DNA of 47,737 nt from Fluviicola sp. (GCA_002733985.1 NVXP01000001.1:15443-63179); one strand, 5' to 3'. Counted from the first letter of the stretch, positions 25,506-33,924 are shown. Program-made: numbers and translations. Notes: a model not told the origin generated them from the letters alone.

Positions 25506-26428
25506 GCTGTTTTTGTTGAAAAAAGCCGCTTTAACCAGCTTCGCTTTTCTTGTTTAGGCTGAATTTTAGGTGTACGAGCAATCGTTACTCCCAATTCACG
25601 TTCAATGCGATCCACGGTTAATTTCGGAAAATCATATGGAAAGAGTCCCAAACTTTTTCCGATCGTTGGCCTGCTGAAAATATTATGTCCGAAGTTCTCA
25701 AACTTCTCCAAGAAGTCATCATCCTGTTCAAACACTTCAATGTTATCTCCAAAGGTGTCTTTATCCCAATAGCAAATCTTGATCTTAGCATCACTGTGCG
25801 CTACAAAGGTGTTGATTGTTGGGCGTTCTGTATCGGACAAATTCGGAGGTGAATTATGAATAATACTTTGATCAAAAATGATCGCTTCTCCGGCTTTCAA
25901 ATAACACGGCTGCATCAAACTCCGAACTTCATCCTTCACATTATCGTAAATATCAGGAATCGACGAACCCCGATATGTTTTATAGAAACGATGACTCTTT
26001 GGCAATATTTCAATGGCGCCATTAAGTTCGTTCAAATCGACCATTGGGCACCAAATATTGATTCCAGAAAACTCTCTTTCATCTACCAAAGTCATGTCTT
26101 GGTGCATAATCAAGCGGCTGTCCTCTCCTGGAGCCTTGACAATAAAGCTAGAAAATAGAATCTTATAATTTTCAAATAAGCTCTCGATTTGTTCGAGGCA
26201 AATGTTCTTTATCGATTGATTGACAAGTTCTCTGTGCTCTACATTATTGGCAAACGTAGTCGTAAAGAACCCTTGCACTCCATCTGGATAAATGGATTTG
26301 TAGACTCCATATAATTCATCAATTTGTTGCGGCGAAATAAACGGTACAATGACGAATCCATTCTCATGAAAATCCGCTTGTAACTTTGGATCACTAAAAA
26401 TTCCCTTTTTCTGATCGAAATCAATCAT
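25502..26428 (-). CDS. PhyH-family Fe(II)/2OG dioxygenase
   Basis: A 308-residue enzyme with iron ligands H109-Q-D111 and H191 (IIHNS), and 2OG Arg R202. The motif is followed by Met (MHQDMTLVDE) where all but one of the other PhyH domains here have Trp, a change next to the metal site that may alter substrate fit. NIWCPMVDLNELNG and LPKSHRF are canonical. The tail is RSWLKRLFSTKTA. It overlaps the downstream gene (ATGA) and has the same four-base junction with the upstream PhyH gene. Confidence 0.89.
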   Translation of the reverse strand: MIDFDQKKGIFSDPKLQADFHENGFVIVPFISPQQIDELYGVYKSIYPDGVQGFFTTTFANNVEHRELVNQSIKNICLEQIESLFENYKILFSSFIVKAPGEDSRLIMHQDMTLVDEREFSGINIWCPMVDLNELNGAIEILPKSHRFYKTYRGSSIPDIYDNVKDEVRSLMQPCYLKAGEAIIFDQSIIHNSPPNLSDTERPTINTFVAHSDAKIKICYWDKDTFGDNIEVFEQDDDFLEKFENFGHNIFSRPTIGKSLGLFPYDFPKLTVDRIERELGVTIARTPKIQPKQEKRSWLKRLFSTKTA

Positions 26429-27372
26429 GCTCCTACCAATTTAGATCGTACTTTTTTCCACCAAGACAGTACTTTGACTGGCTCAGTGTGTTGGTTACTC
26501 TCGTCGAAACGTGCTTGCTTCAATTTAGCTCCAAATTCTTCGATCGTCATATCAAAGGGATCATACTTAAATGAATTTATTCTTGGAACATCTTTCGACG
26601 GTTTTTTCCACGGATTAAATGTCATGTAAAAGTCTTTGTCGACCTTCAAAACTTCGACCATCGAACGGTCTTTACTCAAATCCATGTGGAAATGAATAGA
26701 ATTTTCCTCCGTTGGGATTAGGATCAGTTGAATCGCCAAACGCAATCCATCTGTTTGATTGGGAGAAGAATAATGAACGATACTATCGTCCAGAATAACT
26801 GCATTCCCAGCTTTAGTTTCAACTGGTTGCATATATCGGTCAATAATTTCCGATTGAATTCCGGCCAATTCAGATTTGATCATTGGTCCTCGTACTTCAC
26901 CATATCGCTTATGGCTTCCAGGAACCACCTCAAGTGTTCCGTTTTTTTTATTGCTATCCACAAGAGGACACCAAATTGAAACGGTTGCACATTTATGTTC
27001 ATCTGCAAATGCCCAATTTTGATGCAAAGGAACTTCTCCTCCATCTTCTTTCTTTCTGATGAAATTTGCGATAATCGGCTTGTAATCAAATAGGTAATCC
27101 CCCACTCGTTTCATAAAAGCGTTCGTAATCATATCGAACACTTGCTGCTTGTAGTCAGAATTCTTATCGATGAATGTGAAATCATAAGTGATCTTCTGAT
27201 TCGATTTATGTTTTTCGTCCTCAGGCCCAAGTCTTCCTCCGCTTTCATTCAAAGAATCGAAGTAATACGTTTTCAGCATTTCTACTTCCTGCGCATTCAA
27301 AAATGGCACTTCAACGTATCCATCTTCCTGAAAACGCTCCTCCAATTCTTGATTTATAAATGTCTTTCTCAT
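26425..27372 (-). CDS. PhyH-family protein with an HxN in place of the HxD iron motif
   Basis: A 315-residue protein from the ATG at 27372. A TTG nine bases upstream could add three residues, but MRKTF aligns with the neighbour's MRNIF start. The metal motif reads PLHQNWAFADE: H117, then Asn119 (codon at 27016-27018) where every other PhyH domain here has Asp. The distal H200 and 2OG Arg R211 are present. Loss of the carboxylate ligand usually weakens hydroxylase activity. It could instead mean a changed reaction or a non-catalytic binding subunit. The fold signatures SIWCPLVDSNKKNG and VPGSHKRYG are conserved, so it is not a decaying gene. The tail is SWWKKVRSKLVGA. Confidence 0.87.
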   Translation of the reverse strand: MRKTFINQELEERFQEDGYVEVPFLNAQEVEMLKTYYFDSLNESGGRLGPEDEKHKSNQKITYDFTFIDKNSDYKQQVFDMITNAFMKRVGDYLFDYKPIIANFIRKKEDGGEVPLHQNWAFADEHKCATVSIWCPLVDSNKKNGTLEVVPGSHKRYGEVRGPMIKSELAGIQSEIIDRYMQPVETKAGNAVILDDSIVHYSSPNQTDGLRLAIQLILIPTEENSIHFHMDLSKDRSMVEVLKVDKDFYMTFNPWKKPSKDVPRINSFKYDPFDMTIEEFGAKLKQARFDESNQHTEPVKVLSWWKKVRSKLVGA

Positions 27373-27381
27373 TGTTTTCAA

Positions 27382-28431
27382 TTATGGTCGACCTTTCATT
27401 CTCCAATTCACCTCTCTGACGATATTTCCAGGCGAGTACTTTTGAAAAAACGAACGTTTATCAGCCCACGCTTCAGTCTCTACTAATTCAGGATCTTGAT
27501 CTTCGCTTTTCGAGCCATCGATTGAATAATCAAACAACTTTGCCAAACGCTCCATGAAAGGACCATTGTACTCCACCCCGTCTAATTGTTGAACGAGACT
27601 TTCCATCTCTTCTTTCGACAAGTCAGGAACCACGCGATCAATCTCCCTCACTTTTTTCAACCCCTCTGGTGATTTTCCTTTATCAAATAAATCAGAAAGT
27701 CGCTTGTTATTGAACCACGTGTAGAAATTCTCATCCACCTCATATTCTTCCAGCTTTCCAGAAGTAGGATTTTGGTAAAAATGGTTTAACTGTGCTTCCT
27801 TCTGTGTAATTCCAATCCCAACAGCGATTCTCGCTTGATCAGAAAGGTTCGGTGGTGATGCGTGAATCAGGCGATTATCAAATATTAAACTTTCTCCCGC
27901 TTTCATTTCAATGATTTCGACAAATGGAAACAGTGTGAAAATATGATCCGACAATGGTGATTTTGATTGTGGCGAAGGTGACGAACGCTTGTGATTAAAG
28001 ATAGTATGACTTCCTCGAATAACTCCGAGTGCACCATTTTCTTCCGTTACATCAACCAATGCTGTCCAAATAGTTGCAGAACAGAATTGACTTTCATCAA
28101 CAAAGGTCCAATCTTGGTGTGGTGGAACGATGTTCTGCAAACCTGGCTCTTTGATCACGTAGCTTGCTGTAAAAACCTTACAATCATCAAGTAAGTCAGT
28201 TGTCTTTGGAACAAGAATCTCTTTAATTTTCGATCCAACTTCCTTCACTAAGTCTTGGTTTTGGTTGTCTAGGCTGATATGAAATCCCGCTTCAATTTTA
28301 TTGTCAAAATCTTGGTTGTTGTAATAATTCAACAGCAACTCTACCTCTTCTGCGTTGAGCATTGGAAGCACAATGAATCCATCTTTAGCAAATCGCTTCT
28401 GTTGTTCTTCATTTTTAAAGATATTTCTCAT
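27382..28431 (-). CDS. PhyH-family Fe(II)/2OG dioxygenase
   Basis: A 349-residue enzyme, the longest single-domain member of the array. The triad is H105-Q-D107 (PPHQDWTFVDE) and H190 (LIHAS), with Arg R201. The TIWTALVDVTEENG and IRGSHTI blocks are present, followed by a Ser/Pro-rich insert near residues 150-160. The C-terminus is extended: RSFFQK resembles the short tail of its neighbours and is followed by about 20 further residues ending in WRMKGRP. It is the first PhyH gene after the exporter permease, 20 bases downstream of it. Confidence 0.9.
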   Translation of the reverse strand: MRNIFKNEEQQKRFAKDGFIVLPMLNAEEVELLLNYYNNQDFDNKIEAGFHISLDNQNQDLVKEVGSKIKEILVPKTTDLLDDCKVFTASYVIKEPGLQNIVPPHQDWTFVDESQFCSATIWTALVDVTEENGALGVIRGSHTIFNHKRSSPSPQSKSPLSDHIFTLFPFVEIIEMKAGESLIFDNRLIHASPPNLSDQARIAVGIGITQKEAQLNHFYQNPTSGKLEEYEVDENFYTWFNNKRLSDLFDKGKSPEGLKKVREIDRVVPDLSKEEMESLVQQLDGVEYNGPFMERLAKLFDYSIDGSKSEDQDPELVETEAWADKRSFFQKYSPGNIVREVNWRMKGRP

Positions 28432-28451
28432 AGTGGGATGTTAGGCTGAGT

Positions 28452-29267
28452 TTATAAAAAGTCAACCATGTTTCGTTCAATATTCTTAAATGTACGAATT
28501 CCCAGAATGAGTAGGACAATAACGGGAATAAACGACAGGCAATACATCCATTCGAACGGAAGGTTAAAAAGCATGGATCGCAAGAAGTCAATTGTGGTTG
28601 CAATAGGATTTATGTAATAAATGTAATCTCGAAATGCCTCAGGAATCAACGTTGTTGGATAAAACACAGGAGTTACCCATATTCCGAAGTTTGTGAGATA
28701 TGGAATCAAATGCTGTAAATCCCTTTTCTTGATCGTGAGGATGTTTAACCAAATGGCGACGCAGCTTCCAACGAGAATCGTCATCACAATTGCTACTGGA
28801 AGAAAGACAATTTTTGGAGAAAAGTCCAAGCCCAGAATGAGCATGATGATGATCAAAAGGGAAAAAGCCACAAAAAATTCAATCGTTGCGACGACAATTT
28901 TTGAGATGGGAAGTAAGATCTTGGGGAAATAGACCTTACGAATTAGCTCTTGCGAGCTGATCAAGGCTGTTCCAGCACTGCTCACCATGTTCGTAAAAAA
29001 GTACCAAATGGTCATTCCACTGAACGCGAACGCTACGTATGGAACATCTCCAGTTTCCAATTTGATTAATTGCTCGAAGAAAATGGTAAAAATAGTCAGT
29101 GCGATTAATGGTTGAATTATCATCCAGAGCACTCCCAATTTTGTTTGAACGAATCGAGCCTTCAAATCGCGCTTCGCAAAAGAAATGATCAATTGGCGGT
29201 ATTGGCGGATGCTTCGGAAGTATTCTCCAAACGTCGCTGCTTTATTATTTATTATCGTCTTTCCCAT
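28452..29267 (-). CDS. Wzm-like ABC-2 exporter permease
   Basis: A 271-residue integral membrane protein with about six hydrophobic helices and the ABC-2/Wzm hallmark start FAKRDLKARFVQTKLGVLWM, followed by IIQPLIALTIFTIFFEQL. Near the C-terminus lie YLTNFGIWVTPVFYP and a YYINPIATTIDFLRSM block. It pairs with the Wzt-like ATPase at 21599-22798 to form an inner-membrane exporter of polysaccharide or glycolipid. Its stop and start are close to the PhyH gene downstream and the GT2 gene upstream (adjacent stop and start at 29267/29268). This indicates one transcript from 30212 to 21599. Confidence 0.93.
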   Translation of the reverse strand: MGKTIINNKAATFGEYFRSIRQYRQLIISFAKRDLKARFVQTKLGVLWMIIQPLIALTIFTIFFEQLIKLETGDVPYVAFAFSGMTIWYFFTNMVSSAGTALISSQELIRKVYFPKILLPISKIVVATIEFFVAFSLLIIIMLILGLDFSPKIVFLPVAIVMTILVGSCVAIWLNILTIKKRDLQHLIPYLTNFGIWVTPVFYPTTLIPEAFRDYIYYINPIATTIDFLRSMLFNLPFEWMYCLSFIPVIVLLILGIRTFKNIERNMVDFL

Positions 29268-30212
29268 TTACTTCTGTGAGAACATTTTTCGGTGAACTTG
29301 TCTTTTCCCCATCATTATTGGAGGTAATTTGACCATTTTCGATTCCTTGGTAAAATCGTGGGTATAAAAATCATAATAAATCACATCTGGAATACTGAAC
29401 GACAGTCGATATAACCATCTAAAAAATGGCCAATCTAGAAAGAAGAAAGGACCAAAAAACCACTTTGCCAGGTAACGGAAAGGTAAGCCCATTTTCGTGC
29501 CAAGGGATGATCGTTTTTGCTCGCGCTTAACCACCTGAAGGCATTCTTCGAGGTAGGTCTTTTTCCCAATTTTTGATCGCTGCCCTTCTCTTCTATGTCG
29601 AAATCCTGATAATTCTAAGGTCGTTGTATGCAATTTTTCGAATCGGAAGAAGCGTGACCACAATTCCATATCTCCTGCAAGATCGTATTGAAAATCGAGT
29701 GTTCCTCCTGCTTTATTCCATAATTCTCTTGACCAAAACGACGATTCCTGCTGTATGAATTGAAAATCATTTGTTAGGTAACGGTATTTTGACCAGCGAC
29801 ACCACGGCAAGGTAATTTGACCAACAAGTGCGCCGTCTTCCGTGTATTCTCGTGCTAATCCCATTAACCAACTAACATCTTCGTACTTATTGAAAATTTC
29901 AGCTACTTTGAAAAGTGAACGAGGTAAGTATTTATCATCTGAATTCAACCACGCCATGATTTCACCTGTCGACTTTTCAAATCCTTTTTGGATGGCTTGG
30001 TATTGTCCTTCGTCGGGTTCACTGACCCAATAAGAAAAATGCTCGGCGTAGCGTTCAATTATTTCCAAACTATTGTCTGTACTTCCTCCATCGATCAAGA
30101 TGTACTCCAAATTTGGGTACTCCTGTTCGATCACCGATTTTATGGTTTGCTCGAGAAATTCGCCATTGTTGTAGTTGACAGTGACGATAGATATTTTAGG
30201 ATAGCTTTTCAC
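29268..30212 (-). CDS. Family 2 glycosyltransferase
   Basis: A 314-residue GT-A glycosyltransferase starting at GTG 30212. It has the nucleotide-sugar strand KISIVTVNYNNGEFLEQTI, the ILIDGGSTDNS block, the MAWLNSDDKYLP metal-binding region and a WSRELWNKAGG acceptor-side motif. A hydrophobic, tryptophan-rich C-terminal part (about 235-280) may rest on the membrane. It is the first gene of the minus-strand exporter/PhyH operon and ends directly before the permease start. Donor and acceptor sugars are unknown. Confidence 0.9.
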   Translation of the reverse strand: MKSYPKISIVTVNYNNGEFLEQTIKSVIEQEYPNLEYILIDGGSTDNSLEIIERYAEHFSYWVSEPDEGQYQAIQKGFEKSTGEIMAWLNSDDKYLPRSLFKVAEIFNKYEDVSWLMGLAREYTEDGALVGQITLPWCRWSKYRYLTNDFQFIQQESSFWSRELWNKAGGTLDFQYDLAGDMELWSRFFRFEKLHTTTLELSGFRHRREGQRSKIGKKTYLEECLQVVKREQKRSSLGTKMGLPFRYLAKWFFGPFFFLDWPFFRWLYRLSFSIPDVIYYDFYTHDFTKESKMVKLPPIMMGKRQVHRKMFSQK

Positions 30213-30397
30213 GTTGCAGAGTGTGGGTTCTAAGGTACAATTATTAAGTAGAATATTGATTGGTAAAAAGAGTGTTTGTATTATTTACAGCAAAGGTCGC
30301 AGGCTAGACTACATCAAGCCGTAAAGTAGTGTGTGAAATTATCTACCGTTCAGTAATACCCGTCTTTATTCGTAGATTTGAATCACAAATTCAACAC

Positions 30398-31258
30398 GTG
30401 CGAAAAATAGCTCACATCATCAATCCATTCAATGCTGATCCCTCTTCTGATTTGCATACTGCGCAACCCATTACATTTGCATCTATGCTGCACGCGAGGG
30501 ATGAAGCCAAGGAAAATATCAACGTGGAATTGTGGACTGCTCAATATCCAGAAGATCGAAACATGGTCGTTGAGGGATTCCAGGCAACACGAGATTTGGA
30601 TCGATCTGTGCTGGATTTAGGAAGCTTCGAAAAGCAACTAAAACTTCCATTAATTGGTGATATTGTTCGTCGATTGTTTGAAGAGAGCGATGCCGAATAT
30701 TTGATCTACACGAATGTCGATATTGGTGTTTACCCGAGTTTCTATTCTGAGATCAATCGATTTATCGACGAAGGATTGGATGCATTCATTATCAATCGAC
30801 GAAGACTGCCTGCGCATTTCACGAAAATTGAACAACTTGAAGAAATATATCGAGAAGAAGGAAAAAAGCACCCAGGATTTGACTGTTTTGTGTTTCATCG
30901 GGATCTTTTTACCGATTTTCAAATGACTGAGGTTTGTATAGGAGTGCCGTTTATTGGGATCACTTTTGCTCAAAACATTTTTGCTTTAGCAAAAAACTAT
31001 CGCTTGTTCGAGGAAGAAATTTTGACGTTTCATATTGGGATGGAAATTTTCAAAGGTCGAGCTGCAAAGGACTATTTCAGATACAATAGGAAGCAGTTTT
31101 GGAAAGCAATGAACTCTTCTTTGAAACCTCATTTGTCCTCAAAAAAATGGCCATATGCTGATCGAATTTTACCTATTCGGCTGATCAAATGGGGATTGCA
31201 ACCTAGTTTACCGATTCGGTTAGGGTTAAAATTGGAGTGGCGAAAATTGTTTAAATAA
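30398..31258 (+). CDS. Conserved-looking protein of unknown function, possibly glycosyltransferase-like
   Basis: A 286-residue protein from the GTG at 30398. The frame is open from another GTG at 30329, but the fold seems to begin at VRKIAHIINPFN. It has a YLIYTNVDIGVYP segment near residues 104-116 that could be a DxD-type nucleotide-sugar site, then FIINRRRLPAHF and a KKHPGFDCFVFHRDLF block. There is no signal peptide or clear membrane segment. I recognise the IAHIINPF start and NVDIG region as recurring in polysaccharide clusters but cannot name the family. It is transcribed away from the GT2/exporter operon and is followed by tandem repeats. A GT-A-like role is a guess. Confidence 0.6.
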   Translation: MRKIAHIINPFNADPSSDLHTAQPITFASMLHARDEAKENINVELWTAQYPEDRNMVVEGFQATRDLDRSVLDLGSFEKQLKLPLIGDIVRRLFEESDAEYLIYTNVDIGVYPSFYSEINRFIDEGLDAFIINRRRLPAHFTKIEQLEEIYREEGKKHPGFDCFVFHRDLFTDFQMTEVCIGVPFIGITFAQNIFALAKNYRLFEEEILTFHIGMEIFKGRAAKDYFRYNRKQFWKAMNSSLKPHLSSKKWPYADRILPIRLIKWGLQPSLPIRLGLKLEWRKLFK

Positions 31259-31261
31259 TTC

Positions 31262-31283
31262 GGGCTTCGACTTCGCTCAGCCC
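31262..31283. repeat. Short inverted repeat (GGGCT...AGCCC)
   Basis: GGGCTTCGACTTCGCTCAGC at 31262 has a five-base stem GGGCT/AGCCC closing an inner CTTCG/GCTC-rich loop. The core TTCGACTTCGCTCAGCC is a sequence I know to recur between genes in many Bacteroidota genomes. It lies just after the stop at 31258 and could act as a weak terminator or mark an interspersed element. Confidence 0.5.
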
Positions 31284-31285
31284 TC

Positions 31286-31437
31286 GGTTAACTCGTCAGC
31301 CACAGGTTAACTCATCAGTTATCAGTTAACTCGTCAGTTATCGGTTAATTCGCTAGTCAAAGGTTAACTCGCTAGTTGTCAGTTAATTCGTTAGTCATAG
31401 GTTAGCTCGTCAGCCAACGGTTAATTGATTAGTCCTT
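31286..31437. repeat. Tandem array of eight 19-bp units
   Basis: Eight imperfect copies of a 19-base unit with consensus close to GGTTAACTCGTCAGTTATC start at 31286, 31305, 31324, 31343, 31362, 31381, 31400 and 31419 with perfect 19-base phase. The GTTAA(C/T)TCG core is the most conserved part. The array fills the gap between the unknown protein gene and the GNAT gene and ends just before that gene's stop. No reading frame uses it. It may be a mutable intergenic minisatellite. Confidence 0.9.
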
Positions 31438-31447
31438 GGTGATTAGA

Positions 31448-32026
31448 TTAACTCCAGAAACGATCCTTCTCATCAGCACTCAATTCGATCTTGGCTTTTG
31501 ATGTAGTAAATTTCCCTAAAACAGGGAGGAATTTAGTTCGAGCATCTTGATAAAGGTTTTTGAAGATGTATAACTGTACTCGCTCATTGTCTTTTGATTC
31601 AATTCGATAACCCAGTTGCAAATTGAAATCTATTCCATCGTCATTATCTTGCTTCACTGTTGCCTTTAGTTTTGCGAAACTGAACTCAAAGAAAAAGGCA
31701 TCCATCATGGCAAAAACGGCTTGCATTGGAACGGCTGAATTTCTATAGTTTGAATCTCCGATAAAAATACCTGCTTCGCCAGTACGTGTTCGCCAATTAA
31801 TGTCTTTCACATTGATCACCCCAATTTTCTCGCCGTCTTTTTGAATCATTAAATACAACGCCGATTCATCAAGAGAGTTGAACCACTTTTGTTGCTTTTC
31901 GGGAGAAATTTCCTCTTGAAAAAACATAAATTCAGTAACATCAGGCTGATTTCGCCAATTGCGAACCATTTCTAGATCTGATTCTGTTAAACTGATTAAT
32001 TCTAAACCGTAATTAGAAATTTTCAT
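31448..32026 (-). CDS. GNAT-family N-acetyltransferase
   Basis: A 192-residue acetyltransferase of the RimJ/PseH type. It starts with LELISLTESDLEMVRNWRNQ, typical of the family. A GEAGIFIGDSNYRNSAVPMQ block forms the acetyl-CoA pyrophosphate loop, and QLGYRIESKDNERVQLYI gives the last strands. Enzymes of this shape acetylate amino-sugar nucleotides such as UDP-4-amino sugars. Its start overlaps the end of the upstream GT2 gene by one base, placing it last in the ACP/KAS III/GT2/GNAT operon. The substrate is inferred to be an amino sugar. Confidence 0.85.
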   Translation of the reverse strand: MKISNYGLELISLTESDLEMVRNWRNQPDVTEFMFFQEEISPEKQQKWFNSLDESALYLMIQKDGEKIGVINVKDINWRTRTGEAGIFIGDSNYRNSAVPMQAVFAMMDAFFFEFSFAKLKATVKQDNDDGIDFNLQLGYRIESKDNERVQLYIFKNLYQDARTKFLPVLGKFTTSKAKIELSADEKDRFWS

Positions 32027-32940
32027 TAGATTTTTACTTTAATCGCGTAGTTTGGTTTTTTAACGCGTGAAGAATAAATTCGATTGATATAAATTCCGAA
32101 AACTGCTATGCTCCCGGCAATAATTGCCATTGCAGCGAGAACAGCAATCATGAAAACATCAATCGTGTTTCCAGTTTCAAGTTGAAAATAGATATAGTAG
32201 ATCGTCATTCCAAAAATGGCAATAGCTGTAAGAATACAGAGCACCACCATGATTTTCAATGGAACACTGGTGTAATAAATTATCAATCGGAATGATAGAA
32301 GCATCAATTTCCAGAGTGAATAACCAGATTTCCCTTCGTGCCGTGGATTGTGATCAACCTCAACAAATTGTGCATTGAGCGTATACCATCCAATAACTTG
32401 ATTGATAAATAAGTGATCTTGTGAATGGAAGCGAATACGATCAACAATGTGTTCATCCAGTAATCGAAATGACGAACCGATTGATGATCCGCCCTGGCTT
32501 TTACTGAACATTCGTTTTACCAATTTCGATCCAACTCTTCGAAACCAAGACGATTTCACTTCAGGATACTTTCCGTAAACAACGTCTGCCTCACTTTCCT
32601 CATGGAATTCAATCAGTTTTTTAATCTCTGTTGGATCCGTTTGAAGATCGTCATCAATTGTGATTACTTTTCGTCCTTTTGCTTGATCAATTCCACAGAG
32701 AGTAGCGCCATTTTGCCCGAAATTCCGAGACAACCTGAGACAGAACATCAATTCATTGTGCATTTGTTTCAGGCGCAGTAGCTCTTTCCAAGAATCGTCT
32801 TCTCCAGAATCCTCAACGAACACTACTTCAAAGGAATAATTGAGTTCATCCATCACCAATTTTATTCCATCAAAAAGTGGTTCGAGCGTTTTCACACTCC
32901 GATAAACTGGAACTATTATGGAGAAATCAATCTTATTCAT
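32026..32940 (-). CDS. Family 2 glycosyltransferase, ArnC/DPM1-like
   Basis: A 304-residue GT2 enzyme with the strand DFSIIVPVYRSVKTLEPLF, the FVEDSGEDDSW block, the LSRNFGQNGATLCGID segment and the metal motif ITIDDDLQTDP. Two C-terminal membrane helices (about 228-250 and 262-285) are followed by a basic tail. This shape is shared with dolichol/undecaprenyl-phosphate sugar transferases such as ArnC and GtrB, which load a sugar onto a polyprenyl phosphate. It sits one base from the KAS III gene upstream and overlaps the GNAT gene downstream. Confidence 0.92.
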   Translation of the reverse strand: MNKIDFSIIVPVYRSVKTLEPLFDGIKLVMDELNYSFEVVFVEDSGEDDSWKELLRLKQMHNELMFCLRLSRNFGQNGATLCGIDQAKGRKVITIDDDLQTDPTEIKKLIEFHEESEADVVYGKYPEVKSSWFRRVGSKLVKRMFSKSQGGSSIGSSFRLLDEHIVDRIRFHSQDHLFINQVIGWYTLNAQFVEVDHNPRHEGKSGYSLWKLMLLSFRLIIYYTSVPLKIMVVLCILTAIAIFGMTIYYIYFQLETGNTIDVFMIAVLAAMAIIAGSIAVFGIYINRIYSSRVKKPNYAIKVKI

Positions 32941-33924
32941 TTAGATTTCGATTAAATCGGGGCAAACACAATTGGTGAAATCTACAATACCAGAACCCCA
33001 GGAAAGTCCTACGCCAAAACCAGACAAAAGACAGGTTTTTTGATTGGATTGAAGTTCTTTCCCTAGTGATTTTACTATTGTAATGGGTATCGTTGCACAG
33101 CTTGTATTCCCAAACTCATTCAAGGTGTAAGGTACTTTTTCTGTTGGAATTTTTAACTTTTTCCGTATGGATTCATTCAGCAATAAATTTGCTTGATGAA
33201 ATACGAAGTAATCTATTTCGTCGACCGTTTTATTGGAGTGTTCGAGTGTTTTTTTGACATTCGGCACAACTTCTTTCAAGCCAAAGTGGAATACTTCGTG
33301 GCCGTTCATTTTCATCGCTTCACCTCTCTTCTGCTGAATCGCTTCGAATCCTTTTCCGTCGGTTTGAAGATTGAAAAGTGCTTCGCTCGCCTCAGGATTA
33401 AACTCGAGTGCTGTGGCGGTTCCAGCATCTGAAAAAATGGGAACAGTAGATAGATCGGAATCATCTAACAAATGCGTAATCGTATCTCCGACGAGGAGTA
33501 AACCTTTTCTCAATTTTGATCCAGACATCAAACTCATGATCGTTGATAAACCATAAATGTATCCGGCACAACCTTGATTTAAGTCCATTGCCATGCACGA
33601 TTTCGGAAGCCCTAATCGCTCCTGCAACAACATACTCGAACCTGGAATAGGTTGATCGGGTGTTTGCGTTACTAAAATCAGGACTTCAATATCACTTCGA
33701 TCCCATTTAAGTTCACCGATTATCTTCTCCGCTGCAGCAAAACACATATCCGAAGTCGACACTGATTTTGGAGCAATTCTTCGAGAATTAATTCCCGTTG
33801 TTTGGATCAATAACTCAATCGATTCTTGCGATATGTTTTGTAAATCTTGATTCGATTCTTTATTACTTGGGATCACTGCAGAAATTCCAGCAATTCTGAC
33901 ATTTTGCGTCTGAATAATTGCCAT
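32941..33924 (-). CDS. 3-oxoacyl-ACP synthase III (KAS III/FabH-like)
   Basis: A 327-residue thiolase-fold enzyme with an intact catalytic triad: C119 in LNQGCAGYIYGL, H243 in VFHQANLLLN and N273 in NEFGNTSCATIP. These residues define KAS III enzymes, which condense an acyl-CoA or acyl-ACP with malonyl-ACP; relatives transfer acyl groups to other acceptors. Its ATG overlaps the stop of a dedicated acyl carrier protein gene (TAATG). The genomic pairing suggests a specialised acyl chain for a sugar or lipid modification rather than the housekeeping FabH. Confidence 0.9.
   Translation of the reverse strand: MAIIQTQNVRIAGISAVIPSNKESNQDLQNISQESIELLIQTTGINSRRIAPKSVSTSDMCFAAAEKIIGELKWDRSDIEVLILVTQTPDQPIPGSSMLLQERLGLPKSCMAMDLNQGCAGYIYGLSTIMSLMSGSKLRKGLLLVGDTITHLLDDSDLSTVPIFSDAGTATALEFNPEASEALFNLQTDGKGFEAIQQKRGEAMKMNGHEVFHFGLKEVVPNVKKTLEHSNKTVDEIDYFVFHQANLLLNESIRKKLKIPTEKVPYTLNEFGNTSCATIPITIVKSLGKELQSNQKTCLLSGFGVGLSWGSGIVDFTNCVCPDLIEI

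Noticed and set aside
26425-27372. PhyH gene with HxN considered as a pseudogene
   Set aside because: The frame is intact and all other family motifs and the overlap-style gene junctions are conserved, so it is kept as a gene with a changed ligand.
31286-31437. Possible CRISPR array
   Set aside because: The 19-base units are head-to-tail without spacers, and no cas genes are present.
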